Positions 14,309 to 22,830 of a stretch of DNA of 55,410 nucleotides are shown here, one piece after another. Each line of letters begins with the position of its first letter. Position 1 is the stretch's first letter. A program made the translations under genes and the position numbers. This stretch comes from SLQH01 sp964612995 (GTDB lineage Bacteria > Planctomycetota > UBA11346): assembly GCA_964612995.1 (NCBI GenBank), contig CAZTGE010000008.1, positions 1-55,410 on the forward strand, written 5' to 3'. Below the pieces are notes generated by a model that was given only the letters and a program-made list of their open reading frames with translations, did not search any database and had not been told where the DNA came from.

Positions 14309-16732
14309 ATGTCTGGAACCCGGCACGATGAAGCCATGCTCAGCGGCAGTTCCCTGCGACGGGAGCTGATCCTGCTGCCGGTACTGGCGATCGTCACCCT
14401 GGGCGTGCTCGGTGTGGTCGTCGCGACGCTGGCCTTGCAGCGCAGCGGCGCGCGCCAGCTCGCGAGCTACCGCAGCGACCAGCTCGCGGCGCGACGCCAG
14501 CGGCTCATGGACTGCGTCGACGTGGCCTATGCCGGCTTCGTGGCCAAGTGCGAACGGGCTGGCGACAAGCAGGCGATCATCGAGCGCTACGGCGCCGAGT
14601 TGCGCAGCATCCTCGACGTGGCCGAGAACGCCATCCGCACCGAGTTCGAACCGGGTCTCGGCGATGCCGGTCGTCAGGCGGCGCAGAGCCGCGCCAAGGC
14701 CGCGGTCGCCGGTTTGCGCTACGGTCCGCGCAACGACCAGGGCGAGCAACGTGGCTACGTGTGGATCAACGATATGGGCACGCCCTGCCCCAAGATGGTC
14801 ATGCATCCCGCGGCGCCACAGCTCGCCGGCGTGGTCATGGACGACGCGAAATACGACTGTGTCGGCCCCGAGCACAAGAACCTGTTCGTCGCCTTCCGCG
14901 AGACCTGTGCCGAGGACGGCGAGGGGTTCGTGCTCTACAGCTGGCCGCGGCCGGGGTATGAACAAGCACAACGCAAGCTCGGCTATGTCCGGCTGATCCC
15001 CGAATGGAACTGGGTCATCGGCACTGGCGTCTACGTCGAGGACGCGGTGGCGGACGCGATCGCGGTCGCGCTCGAGGATCTGCGTGGCATGCGTTACGGC
15101 CCCGAGGACCCGCGCACCGGCGACCCGATCGGTTATTTCTGGATCAACGACATGGGCGAGCCGTTCCCGCGGATGGTGATGCATCCGACTGCGCCGCAGC
15201 TCGAGGGCGTGGTGATGGACGATCCGAAATACGACTGCGCGCTGGGGCAGAGCGAGACCAACCTGTTCGTCGCCTTCCGCGACATCTGCGCCGAGAACGG
15301 CGCCGGCTTCGTCGACTACAGCTGGCCCAAGCCAGGGGCGGCCGAACCCCAGCCCAAGCTCGGCTACGTCCGACTCTACGAGCCGCTGGACTGGATCATC
15401 GGCACGGGTGTGTACATCGATGACATCGAGCAGCAGGTGGCGCAGAAGCGCGCCGCGGTCGAGGCCCAGACCCGAGCGCTGTTGTGGTGGTTGATCCCCG
15501 GCGTGCTGGTGGCCAGCGCCGCGGTGGCGCTGGTGCTCTCGTTCCGGGCCAACTCGCGGATGGTCCGTCCGCTGCGACGGCTGGTCGGATCGATCCGGCA
15601 TCTGGGTGCGGGCGATGCCGCGGCCGCGCGAACCGAAGCCGATCCCGCGGCCACGGCCGATGCGCGCAGCACGCTCGCTGTGGTCCTGGCCGAGATGGGC
15701 CGGGTGGCGGCGGTGCTCGAGCAGCGCTCGTTGGCCCTGCACGCGGTGGGCGGCGGCGATCTCGCCCGGCGCGTGGAGCAGCTCGGTGAGCGCGACCTGC
15801 TCGGCCAGGGGATGTGCGCGGTCACCGACAATCTCGGTGCGATGGTCGGCACCATCCGCACCAGCGCAGCCGGACTGGGCGAGGCCGCGGGCGACCTCGA
15901 ACGGATCTCGGCCGAACTCGAGCAGGGCGCCAGCGAGATGGCCGGTCGCTCGAGCTCGCTGACCGAGTTTAGCGAGGCGATGTCGGCCCACCTCGGCACC
16001 ATCGCGTCTTCCGGCGAGGAGATGTCGGTGACCATCGATGCCATCGCTTCGGCGGTGGAGCAGATGGCGACCTCGGTCGCCGCCACCGGCGAGCAGGCGG
16101 AACAGGGTGAACAGATCGCCAGCGACGCCCTGGGCATGGCCGAGACCGCCAACGGCAAGATGAACACGCTCGGCACCAATGCCTCCGAGATCGGCCAGGT
16201 GACCGAGGTGATCAAGAACATCGCCCAGCAGACCAACCTGCTCGCGCTCAACGCCACCATCGAAGCCGCTTCGGCCGGCGAAGCGGGGCGCGGTTTCGCG
16301 GTGGTCGCAGCCGAGATCAAGGAACTGGCGGCGCAGTCCTCGCAAGCCGCGGGTCAGATCGCGGGCCAGATCGAGACGATGCAGGAGGACACCACCGGCG
16401 CGATCCGCTTCATCGAGCAGGTCGCCGACATCGTCCGCCGGCTGAGCGAGTCGATGCATGTGATCGCCAGCGGGGTCGAAGAACAGAAGAGCACCGCGGC
16501 CGATATCGCACGCAATGTGCAGGAGGTCAACGCCGGTGCGACCAGCTACGCCGAGACGGTCGGCCAGATGGCCGCCCAGGGCAATGAGATGTCGGCCAAC
16601 GTCCGCGAGGTCGACGCTGCGGTCAGCGCGTCCAAGCAGCGCATCGAGCAGGTGCATCGCAGCACGGCCGAACTCAACCGGATGGCCGGTGAGCTGCAGA
16701 AGGTGGTGAGCCGCTTCCGCCTCGAGGGATGA
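14309..16732 (+). CDS. Methyl-accepting chemotaxis protein with tandem Cache domains
   Basis: 807 residues from ATG 14309, with GGAGG 6 bp upstream; the frame is open from 14189 but that stretch is noncoding by context. Order: TM1 (~17-40, LILLPVLAIVTLGVLGVVVA), sCache-like domain 1 (~136-245), sCache-like domain 2 (~261-375), TM2 (~390-412), HAMP-like linker, and a long cytoplasmic signalling region whose hairpin tip reads EVIKNIAQQTNLLALNATIEAA (~634). The two sensor domains are close duplicates: both have GY(V/F)WINDMG, MVMHP.APQL.GVVMDD.KYDC, NLFVAFR and W.IGTGVY. The protein should sense a small extracytoplasmic ligand and control CheA. No che genes lie nearby. Confidence 0.93.
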   Translation: MSGTRHDEAMLSGSSLRRELILLPVLAIVTLGVLGVVVATLALQRSGARQLASYRSDQLAARRQRLMDCVDVAYAGFVAKCERAGDKQAIIERYGAELRSILDVAENAIRTEFEPGLGDAGRQAAQSRAKAAVAGLRYGPRNDQGEQRGYVWINDMGTPCPKMVMHPAAPQLAGVVMDDAKYDCVGPEHKNLFVAFRETCAEDGEGFVLYSWPRPGYEQAQRKLGYVRLIPEWNWVIGTGVYVEDAVADAIAVALEDLRGMRYGPEDPRTGDPIGYFWINDMGEPFPRMVMHPTAPQLEGVVMDDPKYDCALGQSETNLFVAFRDICAENGAGFVDYSWPKPGAAEPQPKLGYVRLYEPLDWIIGTGVYIDDIEQQVAQKRAAVEAQTRALLWWLIPGVLVASAAVALVLSFRANSRMVRPLRRLVGSIRHLGAGDAAAARTEADPAATADARSTLAVVLAEMGRVAAVLEQRSLALHAVGGGDLARRVEQLGERDLLGQGMCAVTDNLGAMVGTIRTSAAGLGEAAGDLERISAELEQGASEMAGRSSSLTEFSEAMSAHLGTIASSGEEMSVTIDAIASAVEQMATSVAATGEQAEQGEQIASDALGMAETANGKMNTLGTNASEIGQVTEVIKNIAQQTNLLALNATIEAASAGEAGRGFAVVAAEIKELAAQSSQAAGQIAGQIETMQEDTTGAIRFIEQVADIVRRLSESMHVIASGVEEQKSTAADIARNVQEVNAGATSYAETVGQMAAQGNEMSANVREVDAAVSASKQRIEQVHRSTAELNRMAGELQKVVSRFRLEG

Positions 16733-16784
16733 TGGGCCCGGGCTCGGCCGTGGACGTTCGGCAGGAGCCGGGTAGCGTGCGGCC

Positions 16785-17855
16785 ATGGACCTGCTGGATC
16801 TCGACCTCGACGATCCGCTCCTCGGGATGGGCGAGCGCAGACGCCGCCGCACCAACCTGCGTCGCTTCGTGGTCCTGCTATGGGTGGTGCCGCTGGTGGC
16901 CTCCATCGGCACTGTCGGCTACATGATCGAGGGGCTCGCCCCGATCGACAGCCTGTACATGACCGTGATCACCATGTCGACGGTCGGCTTCGGCGAGGTC
17001 CAGGAACTCGGCGCTGGTGCGCGGGTGTTCACCATCTTCCTGATCATCATCTCGTTGGGCATCGTCGGCTACTCGCTGACCGCCCTCGCCGCCTTTCTGC
17101 TCGAGGGCGAGTTGCACAGCATCATCAAGGGGCGCCGCATGAATCGCCGGATCTCCGGTCTCAGCGACCACATCATCGTCTGCGGCTGCGGCAACACCGG
17201 TCGTTGGATCGCCGAGGAGTTCCACAACACCAGCACGCCGTTCGTGATCATCGATCAGGACCAGGCCGCGGTCGAGAGCTGGGCCGGCGAGCGCGACGTG
17301 CCGGCGGTATTCGGCGACGCCACCGACGACATGGTGCTCGAATCGGCTGGCATCAAGCGGGCCCACGGGCTGGTCGCCGCTCTGGCCGAGGACAAGGACA
17401 ACGTCTACGTCGCGCTCTCCGCGCGCGCCTTCAACGCCGAGCTGCGGATCATTTCGCGCGTCGTCGACGAGGAGAACGCCGGCAAGCTCATCCGTGCCGG
17501 CGCCAACCAGGTGGTCTCGCCCAATCGCATCGGCGGGCTGCGCATCGCCTCGGCGATGGTGCGGCCTTCGGTGGTCGGCTTCCTCGACCGGATGCTCTAC
17601 TCGCGCGAATCGGTGTTGCGGCTCGAGGACGTGCTCATCGCGCAGAACAGCGCGATGGTCGGCCGCTCGTTGCGCGAGCTCGACCTGGGACGCAAGACCG
17701 GCGTGATGATCGTGGCGGTGCGCGGGCCCAACGACGAGTTCCTGTTCAACCCCGGTGGCGACAACCGCATCGATTCGGACAGCGTGCTGGTCGCGCTCGG
17801 ATCGAACGAACAGATCGCCGCCCTGCGACGCTTCGCCACCGGCCGCGAGCAGTAG
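16785..17855 (+). CDS. Potassium channel with TrkA-N/TrkA-C (RCK) domains
   Basis: 356 residues. Two membrane helices flank a pore loop with the selectivity filter TVGFG (residues 66-70) followed by E71. After the second helix (VFTIFLIIISLGIVGYSLTALAAF) comes a Rossmann RCK domain starting HIIVCGCGNTGRWIAEEF (~129), with the acidic FVIIDQDQAAVESW and FGDATDDMVLESAGI. A C-terminal TrkA-C domain (~270-350) begins LRLEDVLIAQNSAMVGRSLREL. This is the MthK/KchA-type architecture: a tetrameric K+ channel gated by cytosolic nucleotide or Ca2+. It lies 52 bp after the chemoreceptor, possibly cotranscribed. Confidence 0.93.
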   Translation: MDLLDLDLDDPLLGMGERRRRRTNLRRFVVLLWVVPLVASIGTVGYMIEGLAPIDSLYMTVITMSTVGFGEVQELGAGARVFTIFLIIISLGIVGYSLTALAAFLLEGELHSIIKGRRMNRRISGLSDHIIVCGCGNTGRWIAEEFHNTSTPFVIIDQDQAAVESWAGERDVPAVFGDATDDMVLESAGIKRAHGLVAALAEDKDNVYVALSARAFNAELRIISRVVDEENAGKLIRAGANQVVSPNRIGGLRIASAMVRPSVVGFLDRMLYSRESVLRLEDVLIAQNSAMVGRSLRELDLGRKTGVMIVAVRGPNDEFLFNPGGDNRIDSDSVLVALGSNEQIAALRRFATGREQ

Positions 17856-17947
17856 CACGCCGGGGCTCGCGCACCCCCTCCGCTGCGGCTTCGATGCCCG
17901 TCGACCGCTGCCTGTTGCCTTGCACCCCGCAGCCAAACAATGCGACG

Positions 17948-19351
17948 ATGCCGATCGGTCAGCTGGTTCCGGCGCTCCAGGAAGCCCTGGCGGTGCTCGC
18001 GCCCCATTCCTGTCACGCCAGCGCCTACGTGCGCCGCGACACCGGCACCCGGGTGCGTACCGACAACCAGGGCGGCGTGCCGCTACCGATGTCTCCGCGG
18101 GCGGGGTTCACCCTGACCGCCTGGCGCGGCGGGCGGATCCACGAGGCTTCCTGCGACGACGCGCGACCAATGACCGTGGCCCGTGAAGCCAGGCGTCTGG
18201 CCAAGCGCCTGGCTTCTTGCGCGCTGCCGGTCGAAGGGCCGTGCCCGCAGCCAGGCGAGGCGCTGGAGCGCAGCTTCGAGCACGAGATGGAGCGCGACAG
18301 CCGCGAGGTGCCGGTCGATGAGAAGCTGGAGCTGGGCCGGGCCTTGCGCGAGCACCTGCTCGGCCGCGGCGAGCGCCTGGTCGAGGCCCTGACCGAGGTC
18401 GCCGATGTCCACGCCGACATCCTCTACGTCGATGCTCAACGCCAGTTGCGCCAGCGCCTGCATCGAGTGCGTCAGATCGCACTCGGCGTGTTCGCCGACG
18501 ACGCGCATCAGGCTCAGCTGCACGACGGTTTCGAGCGTATCGGCGGCTGGGAGCACATGCAGCTCGAGCCCGACCGCTGGGAGGCCTTGCTACGCGACGG
18601 TCCGCGGATCCTCGGCGCGCCGCGGATCCCCGACCCCGGTCGCCACGTCTGCGTGTTCGCGCCCTCGTTCGCCGGCATGTTCGCCCACGAGGCCTTCGGC
18701 CACGGCACCGAGCAGGACCTGTTCCGCAAGCGTCGGGCCAAGGGCGCGGAATACATGGGGCAGCAGGTCGCCAGCGAGATGGTCGACATGTTCGATGATC
18801 CCAGCAACGGTTGGGCCGCGAGCTACTTCTTCGACGACGAGGGCGTGCTCGCCCACCCGACCCGGATCATCGACAAGGGTGTGCTGGTCGCCGGGCTCAA
18901 CGACGCCCAGAGCGCGGCGGCGCTCCAGGCCTCGGGGATCCAGGTGGCCAAGAGCGCCAACGGCCGGCGCGAGGCCTTCGACCACAAGGTCTACGCCCGG
19001 ATGAGCAACACCTTCTTCGGTCCGGGTGCAAGCGACCTGGAGGCGATGATCGCCTCGGTCGAGCATGGCTATCTGTTGCGCCACCCCTCCAACGGCATGG
19101 AGGACCCGCAGGGCTGGGGCATCCAGCTCGAGGGGGCCTACGCCGAACGCATCGCCGAGGGCGCGCTGACCGGCGAGGTGTTCTCGCCGGTGGTGGTCAC
19201 CGGCTTCGTGCCGGACCTGCTGCGCTCGATCAGCATGGTCGGGAGCGAGGTGGCGGAGTGCAGCCTGGGCATGTGCGGCAAGGGCTACAAGGAATGGGTC
19301 AAGGTCACCGACGGCGGGCCGGCCCTGCGGCTGGAGGCGGTGCTGGCATGA
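17948..19351 (+). CDS. tldD: Metalloprotease TldD homologue
   Basis: 467 residues from ATG 17948; an in-frame ATG at 17894 is an alternative, and neither has a strong SD. The zinc-binding HEAFGH motif is at 247-252 (MFAHEAFGHGTEQD), the TldD HExxxH. Other family blocks are YFFDDEGVLAHPTRIIDKGVLVAGLND, the final CSLGMCGKGYKEWVKVTDGGPALR, and GIQLEGAYAERIAEG. TldD pairs with TldE to degrade unfolded peptides and to process microcin or CcdA-type substrates. The ATGA junction with tldE shows tight coupling. Confidence 0.9.
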   Translation: MPIGQLVPALQEALAVLAPHSCHASAYVRRDTGTRVRTDNQGGVPLPMSPRAGFTLTAWRGGRIHEASCDDARPMTVAREARRLAKRLASCALPVEGPCPQPGEALERSFEHEMERDSREVPVDEKLELGRALREHLLGRGERLVEALTEVADVHADILYVDAQRQLRQRLHRVRQIALGVFADDAHQAQLHDGFERIGGWEHMQLEPDRWEALLRDGPRILGAPRIPDPGRHVCVFAPSFAGMFAHEAFGHGTEQDLFRKRRAKGAEYMGQQVASEMVDMFDDPSNGWAASYFFDDEGVLAHPTRIIDKGVLVAGLNDAQSAAALQASGIQVAKSANGRREAFDHKVYARMSNTFFGPGASDLEAMIASVEHGYLLRHPSNGMEDPQGWGIQLEGAYAERIAEGALTGEVFSPVVVTGFVPDLLRSISMVGSEVAECSLGMCGKGYKEWVKVTDGGPALRLEAVLA

Positions 19352-20646
19352 CGCTCGAGGATCTGGTCCAACAGCTCAAGACCTGTCCGGGCATCGCCCA
19401 GTGGCAGGTGCTCGAATCGCGCGCGCATCGCGGCGAGCGCTATCTCACCTTCCTCGAGGCCGAGTGCGAGCGTTCGGTCGAGACCTGCTCGTGGGAGGTC
19501 TGGTTGGCCCTGCCGCAACGCGACGGCAAGCACGGCGAGGCGCGGTTCGAGCTCGATGCCGCGGCTGATGCCCCGGTGCTCGCGGATCGGCTCGAAGAGG
19601 CCCTTGCCCATGCGGCCGCGACCCGGTTGCCTGCCTGGCACCTGCCGGGCCCGGGTTCAGATGGCGTGGCGCGCACCGCGGTCGACGTGCTCGCGGCCGA
19701 GGTCTCGCCCTGGCTGAGCGTCGACCGCGCCTGTGGCGAATTCGTCCAGGCCTGTGCCGCGGTGCCGTGGGTCGAAGCGGCGAGCTGCGAAATGGCCTTC
19801 ACGCATACGGCGCGGCACCTGGTCAATCATCACGGCCTCGATCTGAGCGATCAGCAGCAGCGTCTGGAGGCCGAGTACGTCCTGCTCCACCGCGACGCGG
19901 CCGGTATCGAACGTGAGCTCTACGGCGCCGCCGAAGCGGTCGACGCCCATGCGCTCGAGCTGGTGCGCCGGGTCACCGAGGCAGCCCGCGATCTGCGCGA
20001 GGGCGCCGACCCGGTGCCCCCGCCGACAGGTCCGCGCGCGGTCCTGTTGCCGGAATGCTACTTCACCGAGCTGCTTGGTTACTACGTCCACCACACTGAT
20101 GCCGCGACCCACGTGCGTGGGCTCAACCGCCTGGAGCCCGGCGAGGCGGTGGCCGTGGATCCGGGAGCCGAGGCCTTCGATCTGCACAGCGACCCGCGGG
20201 TGTCGAGCACCGCCGCCTACGGCTTCGATCCCAACGGCTATGCGCCCACGCGCCAGACCCTGATCGCTGCCGGGCGGGTGCAGCAGCTCCACGGCAGCGC
20301 CCAATGGATGCAGGTCCTCGGCCGCAGCCCGCGGGGCACCGCCGGGACGCTGGTGGTCAAGCCGGGGCGCCAGGGTGTCGACCAGCTGCGCAGCGAGGGC
20401 GTGCTGGAGATCGTGCGCTTCAGCGAGTTCGGTCCGCGACTGGACACCGGCGCCTTCGCCGGCGAGATCCGCCTCGGCTGGCTGCATGGGCCGGATGGCG
20501 AACGTCGGGCGGTGCGCGGCGGTAGCCTGACCGGCAGTGTGGCGGCAGCGATGGCCGGGGTCGCCTTCAGCCGCGAGAGCGTGGCGGCCGGCAACTACAA
20601 GGGGCCGCGGTTCGCGCTGCTCGGCCGCGCCGACATCGCCGTCTGA
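19348..20646 (+). CDS. tldE: TldE/PmbA family protein
   Basis: 432 residues starting in the ATGA overlap with tldD. It lacks the HExxxH motif, as TldE does, and has the family layout: an N-terminal segment resembling TldD's strand swap, a central LPECYFTELLGYYVHHTDAATHVRG, then STAAYGFDPNGYAPTRQTLIAAGRV, and a C-terminal GEIRLGWLHGPDGERRAVRGGSLTGSVAAAM. Partner of TldD in a heterodimeric protease. It is the last gene before the hairpin array at 20.73 kb. The sequence is divergent from E. coli PmbA, but the tandem with tldD makes the call firm. Confidence 0.88.
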   Translation: MTLEDLVQQLKTCPGIAQWQVLESRAHRGERYLTFLEAECERSVETCSWEVWLALPQRDGKHGEARFELDAAADAPVLADRLEEALAHAAATRLPAWHLPGPGSDGVARTAVDVLAAEVSPWLSVDRACGEFVQACAAVPWVEAASCEMAFTHTARHLVNHHGLDLSDQQQRLEAEYVLLHRDAAGIERELYGAAEAVDAHALELVRRVTEAARDLREGADPVPPPTGPRAVLLPECYFTELLGYYVHHTDAATHVRGLNRLEPGEAVAVDPGAEAFDLHSDPRVSSTAAYGFDPNGYAPTRQTLIAAGRVQQLHGSAQWMQVLGRSPRGTAGTLVVKPGRQGVDQLRSEGVLEIVRFSEFGPRLDTGAFAGEIRLGWLHGPDGERRAVRGGSLTGSVAAAMAGVAFSRESVAAGNYKGPRFALLGRADIAV

Positions 20647-20733
20647 GCGCGAGGCCCCGCCGGGAGCGACCCAGGGCGGTCCGGGCCGTGGGGGGCCGAC
20701 CGGCCGCGTGCCTCGGTCATCGCAGACCATGCT

Positions 20734-20981
20734 GCTGGTAACCACTCAGGCCCATCGGGCATGAGTGGTTACCAGCCATGGGGTCTGGCGCCGGGTGGTG
20801 GTGGGCGGATACGTTTCGGCGTAGCCGATCCGCCCACGCTTGCATCTGCATGCAGATGCAAGCGAACCACGACAAAGCCAGGGGGGCAGGTCCTCACCAA
20901 GTGAGGACCGTAGGGGCGAAGCCCCTGCGTAGGTGCGCTGCTGCAACGTGACGACCCCCGCGGTGGTGCCGCGGGGGTCGT
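20734..20981. repeat. Tandem array of six hairpins between tldE and eno
   Basis: Six stem-loops in 248 bp. H1 20734-20776: 15-bp perfect stem, then a mismatch and 4 more pairs. H2 20801-20837: 10-bp stem GTGGGCGGAT with an inner CGGC/GCCG stem. H3 20838-20863: a perfect 26-bp palindrome, directly abutting H2. H4 20889-20909: GGTCCTCAC, loop CAA. H5 20912-20926: AGGGGC, loop GAA. H6 20951-20981: 13-bp stem, loop TGGTG. There is no long open frame with support. H6 is probably a terminator; the rest are unexplained. The next gene, eno, ends at 21016 on the other strand. Confidence 0.8.
20951..20981. terminator. Probable bidirectional terminator of eno and tldDE
   Basis: A 13-bp perfect stem ACGACCCCCGCGG with a 5-nt loop, 34 bp beyond the eno stop on the minus strand. 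It is the last of the hairpin array and the strongest by GC content. No U-tract is visible. Confidence 0.6.
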
Positions 20982-21015
20982 GCAGTGCCGGGATGGAACC
21001 GGGGTGTGCGGGCGA

Positions 21016-22317
21016 TCAGCGATAGAGGTTGTAGAACGACTGCAGGCCCTGGTAGAGCGCCTGGTCGCCGAGTTCCTCTTCGATGCGCAGCAGCTGGTTG
21101 TACTTGGCCATGCGGTCGGTGCGCGAGGCCGAGCCGGTCTTGATCTGGCCGCAGTTGGTCGCCACCGCGATATCGGCGATGGTCGCGTCCTCGGTCTCGC
21201 CGGAGCGATGGGAGAGCACGCAGGTGTAGTTGTTGCGCTTGGCCAGCTCGATGCAGTCGAGGGTCTCGGTCAGGGTGCCGATCTGGTTGACCTTGATCAG
21301 GATCGAGTTGCAGGCATCCATCTTCACGCCTTTGTGGAAGCGCGTGGGATTGGTGACGAAGAAGTCGTCGCCGACCACCTGGACCTGGTCGCCGAGCTCC
21401 TTGGTGAACTTGACGTAGCCGTCCCAGTCGTCCTGGTCGAGGGCGTCCTCGATCGAGATGATCGGGTACTTGTCACACCAGCCCTTGAACTTCTCGACCA
21501 TGTCGTCGGCATTGAACAGCTGATCGGGGTCCGACTTCCAGAACTTGTAGCCCTTCTTGTCGCCTTCGTCCCAGAGTTCGGAGGAGGCGCAGTCGAGCGC
21601 GATGGCGAAGTCCTTCTCCCGGCCCGGCTCGTAGCCCGCTTCGCCGATGGCGGTCATGATGAAGTCGAGCGCCTCGTCGTTGCCGCAGTCAGGGGCGAAG
21701 CCGCCTTCGTCGCCGACCGCGGTGTTGTGGCCGGCCTTCTTGAGCACCTTCTTCAGGCTGTGGAAGACCTCGCAGACCATACGGATGCCTTCGCCGAAGC
21801 TCGTGGCGCCGACGGGCATGACCATGTATTCCTGGAAGTCGATCTTGTTGTCCGCGTGCTTGCCGCCGTTGATGATGTTGGCCATCGGCACGGGCAGCTG
21901 GCGGGCGTTGGTGCCGCCGATGTAGCGGTACAGCGGCAGGGCATGGGCCTCGGCCGCGGCCTTGGCGGTGGCCAGCGAGACGCCGAGGATGGCGTTGGCG
22001 CCGAGCTTGCTCTTGTTGTCGGTGCCGTCGATCTCGATCATCAGCGAATCGATGCCACGCTGGTCGGCGGCGTCGAGACCGATGAGCTTGGGCTTGAGGG
22101 TCTCGTTGACGGCCCGTACCGCCTTGAGCACGCCCTTGCCGAGGTACTTGTCCTTGTCGCCGTCGCGCAGCTCACAGGCTTCGTAGATACCGGTGGAGGC
22201 GCCGGAGGGGACCGCCGCGCGGCCCATGGAGCCGTCGTCGAGCAGAACGTCGACTTCGACGGTCGGGTTGCCGCGGCTGTCGAGGACCTGACGGGCTTTG
22301 ACGTCTTCGATGTACAT
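21016..22317 (-). CDS. eno: Enolase (phosphopyruvate hydratase)
   Basis: 433 residues from ATG 22317 (MYIEDVKARQVLDSRGNPTVEVDV), the usual enolase start; a GTG 12 bp upstream (22329) is also in frame. It converts 2-phosphoglycerate to phosphoenolpyruvate in the cytosol. Signatures: VPMANIINGGKHADNKIDFQE, VGDEGGFAPD, SIEDALDQDDWDGY with the Mg2+ ligands, ILIKVNQIGTLTET, and VLSHRSGETEDATIADIAV. The tail TGSASRTDRMAKYNQLLRIEE is typical. Length and motifs are complete. Confidence 0.98.
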   Translation of the reverse strand: MYIEDVKARQVLDSRGNPTVEVDVLLDDGSMGRAAVPSGASTGIYEACELRDGDKDKYLGKGVLKAVRAVNETLKPKLIGLDAADQRGIDSLMIEIDGTDNKSKLGANAILGVSLATAKAAAEAHALPLYRYIGGTNARQLPVPMANIINGGKHADNKIDFQEYMVMPVGATSFGEGIRMVCEVFHSLKKVLKKAGHNTAVGDEGGFAPDCGNDEALDFIMTAIGEAGYEPGREKDFAIALDCASSELWDEGDKKGYKFWKSDPDQLFNADDMVEKFKGWCDKYPIISIEDALDQDDWDGYVKFTKELGDQVQVVGDDFFVTNPTRFHKGVKMDACNSILIKVNQIGTLTETLDCIELAKRNNYTCVLSHRSGETEDATIADIAVATNCGQIKTGSASRTDRMAKYNQLLRIEEELGDQALYQGLQSFYNLYR

Positions 22318-22437
22318 GGAGTGCCTCACTCGCTGTAGTGGTGAATGGTGTTCGGGGCGGGATCCTCGGCGCGAGCCGGGAGTGGTGAAGGGAAAAATCC
22401 GGTCGCGGAGCCATCTTCCGGTTCAGGCCACGGCAAT

Positions 22438-22466
22438 AGCGCGACGACGGGAACCGTCGTCGCGCT
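22438..22466. terminator. Hairpin between the small basic gene and eno
   Basis: A 13-bp perfect stem (AGCGCGACGACGG) with a GAA loop, 37 bp beyond the stop of the 81-residue gene and 120 bp before eno on the minus strand. It likely separates the two transcripts. No U-tract is seen. Confidence 0.6.
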
Positions 22467-22502
22467 GGATGAGCCGCGGCAGAATACGGGGCGGAGGCGG
22501 AT

Positions 22503-22748
22503 TCAGCCGGCCAACGCGCGGATCTCGTCCGGCGTCGCCCGCGAATAGGGCTTGCCGAGCTGGACGGCGACCCAGCTCTGCACCGGCGGCGCGAGGTCCA
22601 CGCCGGAGCTGGCCTTGATCACGGCGATCATCCGCGCGTCGCGACGGGACCGCTCCTTGCGCTTGCGCACGCCGTTGGCCAGGCGGGTGTTCCGCTGGTT
22701 CTCGCGGCGGGAATCGAGGCGGGTCTTGCGGCGCAGTCCGATAGCCAT
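22503..22748 (-). CDS. Small basic protein, unrecognised
   Basis: 81 residues with an excellent SD (GGAGGAGG, 6 bp before ATG 22748). The first ~40 residues are strongly basic (LRRKTRLDSRRENQRNTRL, then RKRKERSRRDAR), and the second half is hydrophobic or neutral, ending in SWVAVQLGKPYSRATPDEIRALAG. This resembles a small ribosome- or nucleic-acid-binding protein, but it is not S20, S21 or L34 by motif. It sits 82 bp downstream of yebC and upstream of eno on the same strand. Real on the strength of its SD, coding bias and isolation; function unknown. Confidence 0.75.
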   Translation of the reverse strand: MAIGLRRKTRLDSRRENQRNTRLANGVRKRKERSRRDARMIAVIKASSGVDLAPPVQSWVAVQLGKPYSRATPDEIRALAG

Positions 22749-22830
22749 TGGGGGCCTCCTCCGGGCAGGGCGCAGAACGATAAGCGATATGGCGGATGTG
22801 CAAGGTGAAACCGCCGGGCGCGGTCAGCGG

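Noticed and set aside
20734..20981. Integron attC array or CRISPR
   Set aside because: No conserved R'/R'' core sites and no constant repeat with regular spacing; the stems differ in sequence.
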